Source of the DNA: Candidatus Binatia bacterium
GTDB taxonomy: Bacteria > Desulfobacterota > Binatia > HRBIN30
Assembly (NCBI GenBank): GCA_937925685.1
Contig: CALAMI010000015.1
Span: 356,877 to 420,876 of the forward strand
DNA: 64,000 nt
Direction of reading: 5' to 3'
The notes under the pieces were generated by a model. The model was not told where the DNA came from, searched no databases, and saw only the letters and a list, made by a program, of their open reading frames with translations. Position numbers and translations under genes: made by a program. This document shows, in pieces, positions 44,501 to 54,182 of this stretch (position 1 is its first letter; each line of letters opens with the position of its first letter).

Positions 44501-44815
44501 GCGAGGCACCTTATCACGCCACCGGTGCCCAGGGCAGTGCGCCCGTGACGCCACCGCGACGAGCACAACGTGCTGCTGCTCCACACCTCGCCACCATCTG
44601 TGTCACCTTTCATCGCTAGCAAGGGCGAACCGAAGGGCCGCGTGACGGGCGTGGTCCCTAGGCGCCCGCAGCTGTGCGCCCCACCATGGTCGTTCCCCGA
44701 TGACGGTTGGCATCCTGCCGATGCACCAACGACCAAGCAGTCGACCATTCCGTCGCCCAAGAACATTTTCCGCCGGACTGGAACCACAACGGCCGTTGTG
44801 TCACATCGAGCCAGC
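44501..44815. other. Divergent intergenic region
   Basis: About 315 bp between the flippase-like gene and the permease. The permease frame stays open upstream to 44570 but the sequence there is Pro/Arg/Thr-rich and not membrane-like, so I treat it as non-coding leader. Confidence 0.5.
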
Positions 44816-46162
44816 GTGTCGAGCCGTGACGATCGCCATCCTCGCGACCAGCTTCACCGCCAACTGGGGCTTTTCGATACTACCATGCTCTGCGTGTCGT
44901 CGATCATCGGCGCCGGCATTTTTCTCACGCCCGGTCAGGTCGCCATCCTGTTACCCCAACCCACTTGGTTCCTCGCTGCTTGGCTCGCGGGAGGCCTGCT
45001 TTCTCTCGCTGGGGCGCTCGCCAATGCTGAACTTGGGGCGATGTTTCCTCGAGCCGGGGGCGATTACGTGTATTTACGCGAAGCGTACCATCCTTTTGCC
45101 GGCTTTGTCGTGGGTTGGCTTTCGTTCTTCGTGATTTACGCCGGTACGGTGGCAACCTTGGCCATGGGGTTCGCGGAAGGGGTGAGCCGCTTCATTGCGC
45201 TCGATCGTGCGGAGGTGGTCGCTCTCGCGTGCGTCATCGTAAGCGCCGTGTCGGCAGTGAATTACGCTGGCCTTCGGCGCGGCGCCAATCTGAACAATGT
45301 CACCGCATTGCTGAAGCTCGCAGCGATTGCTGCACTGGCAAGCTGGGGGCTTGCCACTGGCAAGGGAACGTGGGCCAACTTCTACGAGGTCCACCGCGGT
45401 GCCGAGGGTATCCTCGCCGCAAACTTCGGTCTTGCGCTTTCGCCCGTGTTGTTCAGCTATCTCGGGTGGAATGCACCGGTGTATGTCGCCAGTGAAATCC
45501 GCGAACCCGGGAAAATCATTCCCCGTGCTCTCTTCTTGGGGCTTGGTTTGTGTATTGCTGCGTACTTAGTGCTGAATGTCGTTTATCTTTACGCGCTGCC
45601 CATCGGGGAACTTGCTCAGCGACGCGACGTCGGCGAAGCAAGCGCGCAGGTGTTGTTCGGCAACGCCGGCGCCGCAGCTGTTTCCATGCTGGTGTTGGCA
45701 TCGGTTCTCGGGTGCCTCAATGCTACCGTCCTTGTCGGTCCGCGTATCGCGTACGCTATGGCGCTCGATGGCTATTTTTTCCCTGGCGTCGACCGAGTGC
45801 ACGGCCACTATCGGACTCCCCACGGTGCCATCGTGGCGCAAGCACTGACGGCTATGGGCTTGATCCTTTTGCTCCAAGGCTTTCCCCGTATTCTCGACTA
45901 CACCACTTTTGCCATTGTGCTGGCAACCATTGCGGATACTTGTGCACTCTACGCCTTGCGTTCACGCCAACCGTGGCGGCCACGACCGTACCGCGCCTGG
46001 GGCTATCCCTGGTTGCCAGGGGTTTACCTGGCTGCCAATGCAGGAATCGCTCTAGCCATGCTCTGGGGCCGCCCTTTAGAGTGCGCCGTGGGTCTGGCGA
46101 TCACGGTGACGGCACTGCCGTTTTACTGGCGGTTCAGCCAACGACCGCCTCTCATGGCATAA
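44816..46162 (+). CDS. APC superfamily amino acid permease
   Basis: A ~448-residue transporter with about twelve hydrophobic helices. The first helix has the APC signature VSSIIGAGIFLTPG, helix 2-3 has GALANAELGAMFPRAGGDYVYL, and helix 6 has FSYLGWNAPVYVASEIREPGKIIPRAL. The start is uncertain: GTG 44816 or GTG 44798 are reasonable, an earlier one is unlikely. Imports amino acids or polyamine-like substrates by proton or exchange coupling. Stands alone and converges on the exporter operon. Confidence 0.9.
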   Translation: MSSRDDRHPRDQLHRQLGLFDTTMLCVSSIIGAGIFLTPGQVAILLPQPTWFLAAWLAGGLLSLAGALANAELGAMFPRAGGDYVYLREAYHPFAGFVVGWLSFFVIYAGTVATLAMGFAEGVSRFIALDRAEVVALACVIVSAVSAVNYAGLRRGANLNNVTALLKLAAIAALASWGLATGKGTWANFYEVHRGAEGILAANFGLALSPVLFSYLGWNAPVYVASEIREPGKIIPRALFLGLGLCIAAYLVLNVVYLYALPIGELAQRRDVGEASAQVLFGNAGAAAVSMLVLASVLGCLNATVLVGPRIAYAMALDGYFFPGVDRVHGHYRTPHGAIVAQALTAMGLILLLQGFPRILDYTTFAIVLATIADTCALYALRSRQPWRPRPYRAWGYPWLPGVYLAANAGIALAMLWGRPLECAVGLAITVTALPFYWRFSQRPPLMA

Positions 46163-46191
46163 AGGCCCCCGAACGTCGGTCCGCCCCTTCC

Positions 46192-47382
46192 TCAACGCAC
46201 CACCCGCACCCGTTGAGCTTCACGCAATGCCTCGTTGCTGATGACCACGCGCTCGTTGCCTTCCAATCCGGAAAGCACTTGCACCCGCCCGCTGCTTGTC
46301 ATTCCCACGCGTACAGCTCGGGCGCGCACGCGGTCGCTCTCCAACACCCACACGAACGCCTCGCCACGCTCGTTCCGACGCAGGGCTCCGGCAGGGACGA
46401 ATACCATCGGTTCGTCGCCGTTCACCGCTCGAGGGCGCGAGAGAAACGTGACTCGCGCACTCATGTCCGGCAGCAGCTTTTCATCGGGAGAAAGCAATCG
46501 CACCTCGATGCGCAGGGTGCCTTTGGCCCGATCCACCTGCGGGTAAAACTTCACGACCTCTGCCTCGTACTTGGCATCCGGGTACGCGTCAGGGGTCACC
46601 ACTGCTCTTTGACCCATGGACACCCGACTCAAGTCTGCTTCGTTCACGTCCACCTGTGCCCGCATGTCGGATAGGTTCGCCATCCGGATTAGGTCACCCG
46701 AGCCGGCAAATCCACCCGGGACGGCAATTTCCCCGACTTCTTTTGTTTTGGCAAGGATGACTCCATCCATTGGTGCCCGCAAGATCGTGTAATCGAGGTT
46801 TACGCGGGCTTGGTCCAATTCCGCCTCAGCTTGTTGCACCGCCGCTCGTGCTACGCGCGCACGACTCTCCTGGACATCCAATTCCTGCTGCGAGGCTACG
46901 CCTTCTCGCCGCAATGTGCGTACGCGGTCAAGTTCGGCTTCGGCCAACTCCCATTGCGCCTTGGCCAACGCCAGTTGTGCTTCCGCTCGAGCCACTTGTG
47001 CCCGATAGTCTCGATCGTCGAGCTGCACGAGTGGATCCCCTCTGCGGACGCTTTGCCCTTCTTCGACGAAATAGCGCTCGATCCTGCCGGGAACCCGTAC
47101 TCCAATCGATACGTAACGCTCGCCAGTCACGATGTACCCAGAAGCGGAAAGCACCGGCAGCGGTCCGGCTTCTCCTGCACTGATGCGCACAGCTTCGGCC
47201 ACACCCACCTCGACAACGGCGGCGTCTCGCCACCACACCGAAACGCCCAGCAAGGCGATCAACGCGCTCACAACCCAAGGCCAACGCCGCCTGCGCCGAG
47301 ACTGCCAGGCTTCTTCCCGTGGCAGGCGCAAAGCCGAGAGGTCTTCGCCCAAAGATTGCCCCGATTTCAAAGGTTCGGTCAC
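46192..47382 (-). CDS. Periplasmic adaptor subunit (MFP/HlyD-MacA type)
   Basis: A 396-residue membrane-fusion protein. One N-terminal helix (WPWVVSALIALLGVSVWW) anchors it in the inner membrane. Then come the lipoyl half-motif (VPGRIERYFVEEGQSVRRGDPL), a long alpha-hairpin (QLALAKAQWELAEAELDRVRTL) and beta-barrel domains (VILAKTKEVGEIAVPGG, TFLSRPRAVNG). It is the last gene of the ATPase-permease-permease-adaptor operon and bridges the permeases to an outer membrane channel. Confidence 0.92.
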   Translation of the reverse strand: MTEPLKSGQSLGEDLSALRLPREEAWQSRRRRRWPWVVSALIALLGVSVWWRDAAVVEVGVAEAVRISAGEAGPLPVLSASGYIVTGERYVSIGVRVPGRIERYFVEEGQSVRRGDPLVQLDDRDYRAQVARAEAQLALAKAQWELAEAELDRVRTLRREGVASQQELDVQESRARVARAAVQQAEAELDQARVNLDYTILRAPMDGVILAKTKEVGEIAVPGGFAGSGDLIRMANLSDMRAQVDVNEADLSRVSMGQRAVVTPDAYPDAKYEAEVVKFYPQVDRAKGTLRIEVRLLSPDEKLLPDMSARVTFLSRPRAVNGDEPMVFVPAGALRRNERGEAFVWVLESDRVRARAVRVGMTSSGRVQVLSGLEGNERVVISNEALREAQRVRVVR

Positions 47383-47435
47383 AGGTTTTCCTTAACAAGG
47401 ACGGTCGGAGGCGGCGAGTCTCCTCCCTCGGCGTC

Positions 47436-48611
47436 TCAGCCTCGGCGCAATGCCTCGATCGGCGGCATCCGCGCCGCACGCGCGGCCGGGCCCAAACCCG
47501 CGAGCAGTCCGATGACCAAAGTCAGAACAAGGCTCGCTGCCAAGTCGCTCATGCCAATCTCGAGCTGAACCACGTTGGTGGTGAACGTCGCCGCTCCAAA
47601 TCCGATACCGCGCAACCACTGGCCCAAAGAAGCCGCTAGCAGCAGCGAGGCCACCGCACCAACGGCAAATCCCAGCAAAGCCATGAATAGCGCCTCCAAC
47701 TGAAACGCTACCAGAATACTCGGACGAGAAAAGCCGAGCGCGCGCAAGGTGCCGATCTCCGCCACACGGCTTTGCACGGCCGCATACATGGTGTTGGCGG
47801 CACCAAAGCCCGCTCCGATACCGGAAAACACCGCGATCGCCACCACCAGCACATAAAGCGAGTTGGCCGATTCCGACTGCTTGGCGTAATAATCGGTCTC
47901 CCGCTCCGCCTGCAACGCGTATCGAGGGTCGGCTTCGATGCGCTGTTGCAACGCCGCCAACTCGGCTTCGGAATTCGCACGCAAACGAATGCCCGAGTAT
48001 GGCAAAGGCCGCTTGGCATCGCTGGCCAACTCGCGCACGTCTACCCATACTTCGCTCTCGAACGACGATCCTCCTGCCTCGAAGATTCCTACCACCGTCC
48101 ACTGTCCGCGCCCGAATTTCAGGGCACTCCCCAAGGTTGCACCTTCGTAACGGCCAACGAGCGATCTACCCACGATCGCCTCCGCCGAGCTTGGCCGAAA
48201 CATGCGCCCCGCCACGATCTCGACTTGGTCATGGACTTCCAACGCCACGGGTTCGACACCGCGAACTAAAACGTTTTCCCGTCCTCCGTCGCGCGTCCAG
48301 AAAAATGGCTGTACCACCAACTCCGGTGAGACCAGCGGTTCGTCCGCGGCGTTGCGGGCAATGCCGTCGTAAAAGCGAATGGCCTGATAAGCTGCTTGCG
48401 AGAGGGCACTCGCACCGTCGTTATCCGAGCCTTTGCGGAGGACGACGAGATTCAACGGATGGCCGGTACTGACCAACGTGCGTTTGAGACTCGAAATCAA
48501 CCCCAGGAATAAACTGGAGGCAACGACCACCAGCGCCACTACCATGACCGTCATCGTGGTGCGCAGCGGTCGGCTCCAGAGATTCCTCACACTGTATCGG
48601 AAGGGCAACAT
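47436..48611 (-). CDS. ABC transporter permease (FtsX/MacB type), second
   Basis: A 391-residue FtsX-family permease: N-terminal helix (MTVMVVALVVVASSLFLGLIS), MacB-PCD periplasmic domain (GSDNDGASALSQAAYQAI and later strands), then three C-terminal helices starting at NSLYVLVVAIAVFSGIGAGFGAANTMYAAVQSRVAEIGTLRALG. The last phrase is the family hallmark. It begins 6 bp after the other permease and is 37% or so similar by eye only in the C-terminal part, consistent with a heterodimer. Confidence 0.92.
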   Translation of the reverse strand: MLPFRYSVRNLWSRPLRTTMTVMVVALVVVASSLFLGLISSLKRTLVSTGHPLNLVVLRKGSDNDGASALSQAAYQAIRFYDGIARNAADEPLVSPELVVQPFFWTRDGGRENVLVRGVEPVALEVHDQVEIVAGRMFRPSSAEAIVGRSLVGRYEGATLGSALKFGRGQWTVVGIFEAGGSSFESEVWVDVRELASDAKRPLPYSGIRLRANSEAELAALQQRIEADPRYALQAERETDYYAKQSESANSLYVLVVAIAVFSGIGAGFGAANTMYAAVQSRVAEIGTLRALGFSRPSILVAFQLEALFMALLGFAVGAVASLLLAASLGQWLRGIGFGAATFTTNVVQLEIGMSDLAASLVLTLVIGLLAGLGPAARAARMPPIEALRRG

Positions 48612-48617
48612 CCGACA

Positions 48618-49784
48618 TTAAAAGAGTTCATGGAACGCTTCGGCCACGGGTTTGCGTGCCGCACCCCAGGCGGGAACCAAACCGGACACTGCGCCCACAA
48701 CCACAGACAAAAGCAACCCCTGCGCCGCAACTGCCGGGGTAATCAAAAAACTCCCCAGTGGACCCAACGACGGGATCACCGCAGCGAAACTACGCAAACC
48801 ATGGGTGAACACGTATGCCAAGGCAACACCCGCCACCCCGGCACTGGTACAGAGCAAAGCCGATTCGGCCAGTAAGCTGGCAAACACCACTCGCCGCGGA
48901 AAGCCGACCGCCTTCAATACGGCAATTTCGCTGCTGCGTTCGCGAATGGCCATCGAGGCGGTATTCGCAGCAATGACCAGCACGCAAGCGGCGACTAGGA
49001 ACGTGACTAGCAACACGATCGTGATGAACCCTTTCAGCGACCCGAAGAAATTCCCGAAAAAGCTCTTTTCCGTCTCCGAAGCGGTTTCTGCTTCACTGTT
49101 GCGAAACATATCGTCAATCGTACGCATGACCTCCTCGACTCGGTTGGGATCTTCCAGCCGCACCCAAATCACGTGCACGATTCCGAGCCCTTGCCCGCGT
49201 TGCGCGACCAGCGCCTCGTCTAGATAGCTGCGCTGAATCCAAACCACGGGCGACCGCTCCAGCGGAATCTCGCCTACAATGCGAAGGTCAAGGTCAATTG
49301 CCCAGGCGGTACTTTTCAGTGTGATCCGGTCGCCCACCTTCCAACCGTAACGTTTCATCGTCTGGCGGCCAACGAGCGCACCGTCGCGATATCGGCGGAA
49401 GTCCTCCAAGTGTTGGGAAGCAATACCATAATCTGGGTAAACGGCTCCGACATGCTCGGCTTCCACGGCAAAGTTGGGGAACGTGACTCGGCCTTCTTCT
49501 TCATAGGCGCCGCCGAACCAAGTCGTGCCGACAGCTCCGGCCACTCCCTCGACCAAGCGAACCTTACGCACGTACGAGTATGGTAAGGAGTAGACGATAC
49601 CCGCTTTATTGTGGACCGACACACGAGTGTTGCTAGCAACGGAATTGAGCAAGGCGTCGAGCCCTGCCGGCATCGTGAGCAAGAACACCACTAGCATCAC
49701 TGCCAGGCTCACCGCCCCAAAGGTCATGCCGGTGCGGAGTTTATTTCGCATCAAGTTAGCGAAGACCAGCTTCAGGTAATTCAT
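48618..49784 (-). CDS. ABC transporter permease (FtsX/MacB type), first
   Basis: A 388-residue FtsX-family permease: N-terminal helix after MRNKLRTGMTFGAVSLAVMLVVFLL, a periplasmic MacB-PCD domain (residues ~45-255), and a C-terminal three-helix block with NTASMAIRERSSEIAVLKAVGFPRR. Its start overlaps the end of the ATPase gene by 4 bp (ATGA). With the second permease it gives the two-permease form of a MacB/LolCDE/DevBCA-type exporter. Confidence 0.92.
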   Translation of the reverse strand: MNYLKLVFANLMRNKLRTGMTFGAVSLAVMLVVFLLTMPAGLDALLNSVASNTRVSVHNKAGIVYSLPYSYVRKVRLVEGVAGAVGTTWFGGAYEEEGRVTFPNFAVEAEHVGAVYPDYGIASQHLEDFRRYRDGALVGRQTMKRYGWKVGDRITLKSTAWAIDLDLRIVGEIPLERSPVVWIQRSYLDEALVAQRGQGLGIVHVIWVRLEDPNRVEEVMRTIDDMFRNSEAETASETEKSFFGNFFGSLKGFITIVLLVTFLVAACVLVIAANTASMAIRERSSEIAVLKAVGFPRRVVFASLLAESALLCTSAGVAGVALAYVFTHGLRSFAAVIPSLGPLGSFLITPAVAAQGLLLSVVVGAVSGLVPAWGAARKPVAEAFHELF

Positions 49785-50551
49785 GGCAAAACGTGCCCCA
49801 CTACTCCGCCGCTGGCCGCAACGACGATCGCTTCGTGGGCCCGGGCAGCTTCTTCGCCTTCGAGCAACGTTCCCTTGTCCAGGTGAAAAGCCATGTCGAC
49901 AAAGCGCAAGGCACGCGGGTCGTGCGTTACCATAATGATCGTTTTCCCAAAATCGCTGCGCAGCCGGCGAAGTAAACTCAAGATCGTTTCGGCATTGCGT
50001 GCGTCCAGGTCTCCCGTCGGTTCGTCGGCCACGATGAGGTCGGGATCGGTCACCAACGCCCGGGCAATCGCCACCCGCTGCTGCTCCCCACCGGAAAGCG
50101 CTCGGGGGTAATGGCTCGCGCGGTCTTGCAGACCCACGATGCGCAAGGCGATGTCTGCCCGACGCGAGCGTTCCCGCTTGTCCAGATGAGTCAACAACAG
50201 CGGCAGCGCCACGTTATCCCGCGCCGACAGCACCGGAATCAAATTGAAGAACTGAAAGATGAGCCCGACATGCCGCGCCCGCCAAGCCGCCAGCTCATCC
50301 TCGTCCAAAATATCGAGCCGCTGACCCGCTACCCACACTTCGCCGGAGCTAGGCCGATCGAGGCCAGCGAGCAGGTTCATGAGGGTCGATTTGCCCGATC
50401 CGGACGGGCCCATAAAAGCCACGAAATGACCCGCCGGAATTTCCAGCGAAACCCGATCGAGAGCACGGATTTCATCCACCCCACGGCGGTAAATGCGGGA
50501 AACGGCAACGGTGCGAACGAGCGGCTCTTCGTGATTGGTCACCCAACGCAT
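49781..50551 (-). CDS. ABC transporter ATP-binding protein (MacB/LolD type)
   Basis: A ~256-residue ATPase with Walker [11 protein letters not shown]-loop [10 protein letters not shown], signature [15 protein letters not shown], Walker [13 protein letters not shown] and H-loop [11 protein letters not shown] 50551 (MRWVTNHEE) is taken; earlier in-frame Met codons at 50599 and 50620 also lack good ribosome sites. It powers the two FtsX permeases downstream. Likely cargo are lipoproteins, lipids or drugs; nothing here decides. Confidence 0.93.
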   Translation of the reverse strand: MRWVTNHEEPLVRTVAVSRIYRRGVDEIRALDRVSLEIPAGHFVAFMGPSGSGKSTLMNLLAGLDRPSSGEVWVAGQRLDILDEDELAAWRARHVGLIFQFFNLIPVLSARDNVALPLLLTHLDKRERSRRADIALRIVGLQDRASHYPRALSGGEQQRVAIARALVTDPDLIVADEPTGDLDARNAETILSLLRRLRSDFGKTIIMVTHDPRALRFVDMAFHLDKGTLLEGEEAARAHEAIVVAASGGVVGHVLP

Positions 50552-50671
50552 CTGCGCCACAGTGTATCGTTTGCCCTTGGGCGAAACTAGCCAACTCATT
50601 CGCGATTGCTTTGCCGCCATTTTCTCTGCACACTGAAAGAGCAACGCTAGCTTCCGAAAGCCGCAACGATT

Positions 50672-51409
50672 ATGGAAAGTCAAAGCCGCACGTCTGCCTC
50701 TTACGCGCGTGAGTGGGTGGTGTACGACGAGTACAGTCCTTGTCCGTACTTGCCTGGCCAAATTGCCCGGATGCCACTGCGTCTGCCTGTAAGGCCGCTA
50801 TCGCGCTCCGCCCTGGCCGAGCGTTTAGAAGCGGGAGATCGCCGACAAGGTCCTCTCCTTTACCGCCCTCGTTGCCCGGGGTGTCAAGCGTGCCAAGCCA
50901 TTCGGCTGCCAGTGGCCGAGTTCCGGCCCAATCGCACCCAACGGCGCATCTTCCGCCGCGGCTCGGCCTTGCTGGAGACGCACATCGGCCCGCCGCGTGT
51001 GGACTTGGAGCGGGTGCGACTGTACAACCGCCACAAAATCGAGCGCCGCCTCCTTACGGCCGACGGCCTGATCGATCGCCAGTTGTACGAAGAGTTTCTA
51101 GTCGACACTTGCGCGGAAACGTTCGAGCTCAGCTACTGGCTCAACGGCCGCCTCGTCGGTGTGGCGATCACGGATCGCGCCGAAGATTCACTTTCGGCTG
51201 TGTATTGTTACTACGATCCGTCATTGTGCCGCATGAGCTTGGGGACTTACTCTGTTCTAAAGCAATTGGAGCTTTGTCGGGCGTGGGGACTCAAATACCT
51301 CTACCTCGGGCTTTACGTGGAAGGCTGCGCGACCATGGCCTACAAGGTGCGCTTTCTACCCCACGAACGACTCATTCACGGTCGCTGGCGGCGCTTTCCT
51401 CGTACCTAA
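50672..51409 (+). CDS. bpt: Aspartate/glutamate leucyltransferase (Bpt/Ate)
   Basis: A 245-residue aminoacyl-tRNA protein transferase. The N-terminal domain has CPYLPGQ and a Cys-x2-Cys pair in CPGCQACQAIRLPV; the C-terminal GNAT-like domain has YNRHKIERR, SAVYCYYDPSL, and KYLYLGLYVEGCATMAYKVRF. Bacterial members attach Leu (or Arg) to N-terminal Asp/Glu of proteins to mark them for ClpAP. It diverges from the exporter operon. Complete, with no oddities. Confidence 0.93.
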   Translation: MESQSRTSASYAREWVVYDEYSPCPYLPGQIARMPLRLPVRPLSRSALAERLEAGDRRQGPLLYRPRCPGCQACQAIRLPVAEFRPNRTQRRIFRRGSALLETHIGPPRVDLERVRLYNRHKIERRLLTADGLIDRQLYEEFLVDTCAETFELSYWLNGRLVGVAITDRAEDSLSAVYCYYDPSLCRMSLGTYSVLKQLELCRAWGLKYLYLGLYVEGCATMAYKVRFLPHERLIHGRWRRFPRT

Positions 51410-51563
51410 GCATCAGCGCCGAGCATGCGTGATGCCGCCCGTCATCGGCATCTGCGATCAGCGGTCCCCGGCGTTTTGCACAGCAAACCCGCGATCGATA
51501 AATTTAGCGATCCAGGTTTCGGTGCGTTCTGCGTACAACGGGACGCTGTCAACGGAGGCAAAC

Positions 51564-51803
51564 ATGCCACTTTTCGAGTATCGTTGTTCAAGCTGCGCAC
51601 AGACGTTCGAGGAGCTGGTCACGGCGGCGGAGCGCGATCGGGTCGCTTGTCGGCACTGCGGCAGCCCACAGGTGGAGCGCTTGCTTTCCACCTTTGCGGT
51701 CCCCCGCGACGCAGTCACCCTCGCTTCTGCTGAGCCCGGTCCCTGTGGAGCCTGTGGTGCCCCACAGCGCGGAGCTTGCGCGCTCGAGAGTGGCAAGTGG
51801 TAA
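51564..51803 (+). CDS. FmdB-family zinc ribbon protein with Cys-rich tail
   Basis: A 79-residue protein with the FmdB/putative regulatory domain MPLFEYRCSSCAQTFEEL and a second CRHCG knuckle. The tail adds a third Cys pair (GPCGACGAPQRGAC), more than the usual FmdB core. ATG 51564 follows CGGAGG. Its stop overlaps the start of the hydantoinase gene, so the two are translationally coupled. Confidence 0.88.
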   Translation: MPLFEYRCSSCAQTFEELVTAAERDRVACRHCGSPQVERLLSTFAVPRDAVTLASAEPGPCGACGAPQRGACALESGKW

Positions 51804-53812
51804 CGCCAACTCGAACCGCGGCAACCATTCTCGTCGGCATCGACACCGGTGGCACCTTTACCGATCTTGTCGCCGTTATTGACGGACAGTTGCTTTTTCA
51901 CAAGGTTCCCTCGACGCCAGAAAACCCAGCCGACGCGGTGCTTCTCGGCCTGAGCGAACTTTTGGGGCAGCGTCGCCACTATACGGTAAACTATAGCTCC
52001 ACTGTGGCTACCAACGTGCTCCTGCAACGCCGAGGGGCACGTGTAGCCTTGCTCACGACGGCTGGCTTCGAGGACGTCATCGAAATCGGCCGTCAGAACC
52101 GACCGCAACTCTACGATCCTGAGCCGCAACGGCCCGAGCCTTTGGTGGCGCGACCGCTGCGAATTGGTGTTCAGGAACGCATGCTTCACACCGGTCAGCC
52201 GCTCGTCCCGCTGAGCGATCAAGCCATAGTTGCTGCGCTCGCACAAGTGCAGCGAGCGCAACCGGAGGCGGTGGCGATTTGCTTCCTGCACTCCTACGCG
52301 AACGCTGCCCATGAGCGACGGATGGGGCGAGCGCTTCGGCAGCGCGGTTTTTCGTTGGTCTCGCTATCGCACGAGTTGGCTAGTGAGCACCGCGAGTTCG
52401 AACGCTGTAGCACCACTGTGTTGAACGCCTATGTGCAGCCGGTCATGCAACATCATCTCCAGGATCTAGAAAAGTCGCTGCGCTCCCAAGAGGCCCGGTT
52501 ACGCGTGCTCCAGTCCAGCGGGGGCGCGATCTCGCCCCGGGTAGCGGCTCGCGAAGCCATCCGGACCTGCTTATCGGGGCCGGCTGCGGGAGTGAGCGGC
52601 GCCTGGGCTGTAGCTCGGTCTCTGGGAATTCGGCAAGCCATCAGTTTCGATATGGGCGGAACGTCTACCGACGTGAGCCTTTTGCTCCACGGCGTGACGA
52701 CCACCACGGAGCTGTCGATCGCTGGATTTCCGCTCAAAGTGCCGGCGGTCGACGTGCACACGGTAGGAGCCGGCGGTGGATCGATCGCCTACATCGACGA
52801 GGGCGGGCTTTTGAAGGTCGGACCGCTAAGTGCGGGGGCCGATCCGGGGCCTGCGTGCTACGGGCGTGGCCATGAGCCCACGGTCACCGACGCGAATTTG
52901 TTGCTCGGGCGCTTGCTTCCCCAGTTTTTTCTGGGTGGCCACATGCCTCTTTTCCCCGAACGGGCCCACAACGCTGTTGAGGTTCTGGCCGAGCGCCTCG
53001 GACAAAGCACCGAGGTGACAGCCGCCGGAATCGTTACCGTGGTCAATGCGGGCATGGAGCGCGCCATTCGCGCTGTCACCGTCGAGCGCGGATACGACCC
53101 GAGGCAGTGCGCGCTAATCGCCTTTGGCGGTGCCGCCGGCCAACACGCTTGCGCGTTGGCCGAAGCTTTAGAGATTCCCGTGGTCGTGATCCCGCGGTTA
53201 CCTGGCTTGCTCTCCGCATGGGGCGCTCTCAACGCACCTGTCGAGCGGAATGCGGTGCGCTCCGTGTTGTGGCGCGAGCCCAGTTTTGCCCAGCTCCGAG
53301 CTGCCGCTCGCCCTCTGGTGACGCGAATCCAGCGCCAGCTCCAGCAGGAGGGTGTACCACCCGCCCAGCATCGTACCGACATCACCCTAGAGGTGCGTTA
53401 CGTCGGCCAATCGCATGAGTTGACGGTTCCTTTGACCCCGACCTATCGCCGCGCGTTCGAACGCGCGCATCGTCGTTGGTACGGCTACCACGATCCTGGG
53501 AGGGAAGTCGAAGTCGTGAATATCCGTATATTCGGCCGCGAACGCACTCGTCCCATGCGGCACCTTGCACCAAGAAGCCTGCAGCCGCTGCTCCATCGAG
53601 CGACCCACAAGGTGTTTTATGCCAACCGCTGGTTCACCGTGCCGGTCTACGAGCGCGAGCGTTTCCAACCGGGCACCACGTGCAAAGGCCCAGCCCTCAT
53701 TGTCGAAGCGAGCAGCACCACTTGGCTCGCCCCAGGGTGGCTTGCCACGTGGCATCGCCTCGGCCACCTCATGCTTACCCGCCAACACTCGGGAGGAAGA
53801 AGCAAACGATAG
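51797..53812 (+). CDS. Hydantoinase/oxoprolinase family protein, HyuA subunit
   Basis: A 671-residue protein with the ASKHA-type ATPase start VGIDTGGTFTDLV, the SSTVATNVLLQRRG phosphate loop, MGGTSTDVSLL and GAGGGSIAYID. Covers both the N-terminal hydantoinase/oxoprolinase and the C-terminal HyuA domains. GTG 51797 overlaps the FmdB stop. In most genomes HyuA pairs with a HyuB subunit; none follows here. Acetone/acetophenone carboxylases and N-methylhydantoinases share the family, so the reaction is uncertain. Confidence 0.9.
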   Translation: MVTPTRTAATILVGIDTGGTFTDLVAVIDGQLLFHKVPSTPENPADAVLLGLSELLGQRRHYTVNYSSTVATNVLLQRRGARVALLTTAGFEDVIEIGRQNRPQLYDPEPQRPEPLVARPLRIGVQERMLHTGQPLVPLSDQAIVAALAQVQRAQPEAVAICFLHSYANAAHERRMGRALRQRGFSLVSLSHELASEHREFERCSTTVLNAYVQPVMQHHLQDLEKSLRSQEARLRVLQSSGGAISPRVAAREAIRTCLSGPAAGVSGAWAVARSLGIRQAISFDMGGTSTDVSLLLHGVTTTTELSIAGFPLKVPAVDVHTVGAGGGSIAYIDEGGLLKVGPLSAGADPGPACYGRGHEPTVTDANLLLGRLLPQFFLGGHMPLFPERAHNAVEVLAERLGQSTEVTAAGIVTVVNAGMERAIRAVTVERGYDPRQCALIAFGGAAGQHACALAEALEIPVVVIPRLPGLLSAWGALNAPVERNAVRSVLWREPSFAQLRAAARPLVTRIQRQLQQEGVPPAQHRTDITLEVRYVGQSHELTVPLTPTYRRAFERAHRRWYGYHDPGREVEVVNIRIFGRERTRPMRHLAPRSLQPLLHRATHKVFYANRWFTVPVYERERFQPGTTCKGPALIVEASSTTWLAPGWLATWHRLGHLMLTRQHSGGRSKR

Positions 53813-54182
53813 CGGGGTCGTCGCCCCTAGGGCGGAGGCCGGCGGCACGGCTTGGCTGGGGTCTCTGCCACCGCGATCCAAGCCGACCGAGGGAGAGGGT
53901 GCCACCGGCCTCACCTCGTCCAAACGAGTCGATTCCGGAACACAGCCTGTGGGTAAAATGACCATTCATGGTCCAGTACACTCGGCGTCAACCTTTCTCG
54001 GGCTACTTTTTAAGTGCAGGTCCAGCTCGGGAGCAACAACATGTTTTGTGCTACTGCGAGCACAGTTTCTTTGCTGTTTTCCCAACTTGATGTTCCCCCA
54101 CCGCCTCCTGCTGCGGAGGAGAAACTGATCGCACCACATTCGACAGTTGACGTGAATGCCGTTGTACCCTTTAAATAATTGT
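53813..54182. other. Intergenic region with weak hairpins
   Basis: About 370 bp, less GC-rich toward the right. TGTGCT (54047-54052) pairs with AGCACA (54059-54064) followed by a T-rich stretch and may end the hydantoinase transcript. CCTCC (54104-54108) pairs with GGAGG (54115-54119). The putative promoter of the regulator lies at its right end. No gene seen. Confidence 0.5.
54147..54179 (+). promoter_or_regulatory. Putative sigma-70 promoter, possibly giving a leaderless mRNA
   Basis: TTGACG (54147-54152) matches the -35 box. An AT-rich TTAAATAAT (54171-54179) could serve as -10 at 18-19 bp spacing. Transcription would begin at or just before the ATG at 54183, which has no ribosome site. 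Confidence 0.4.
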
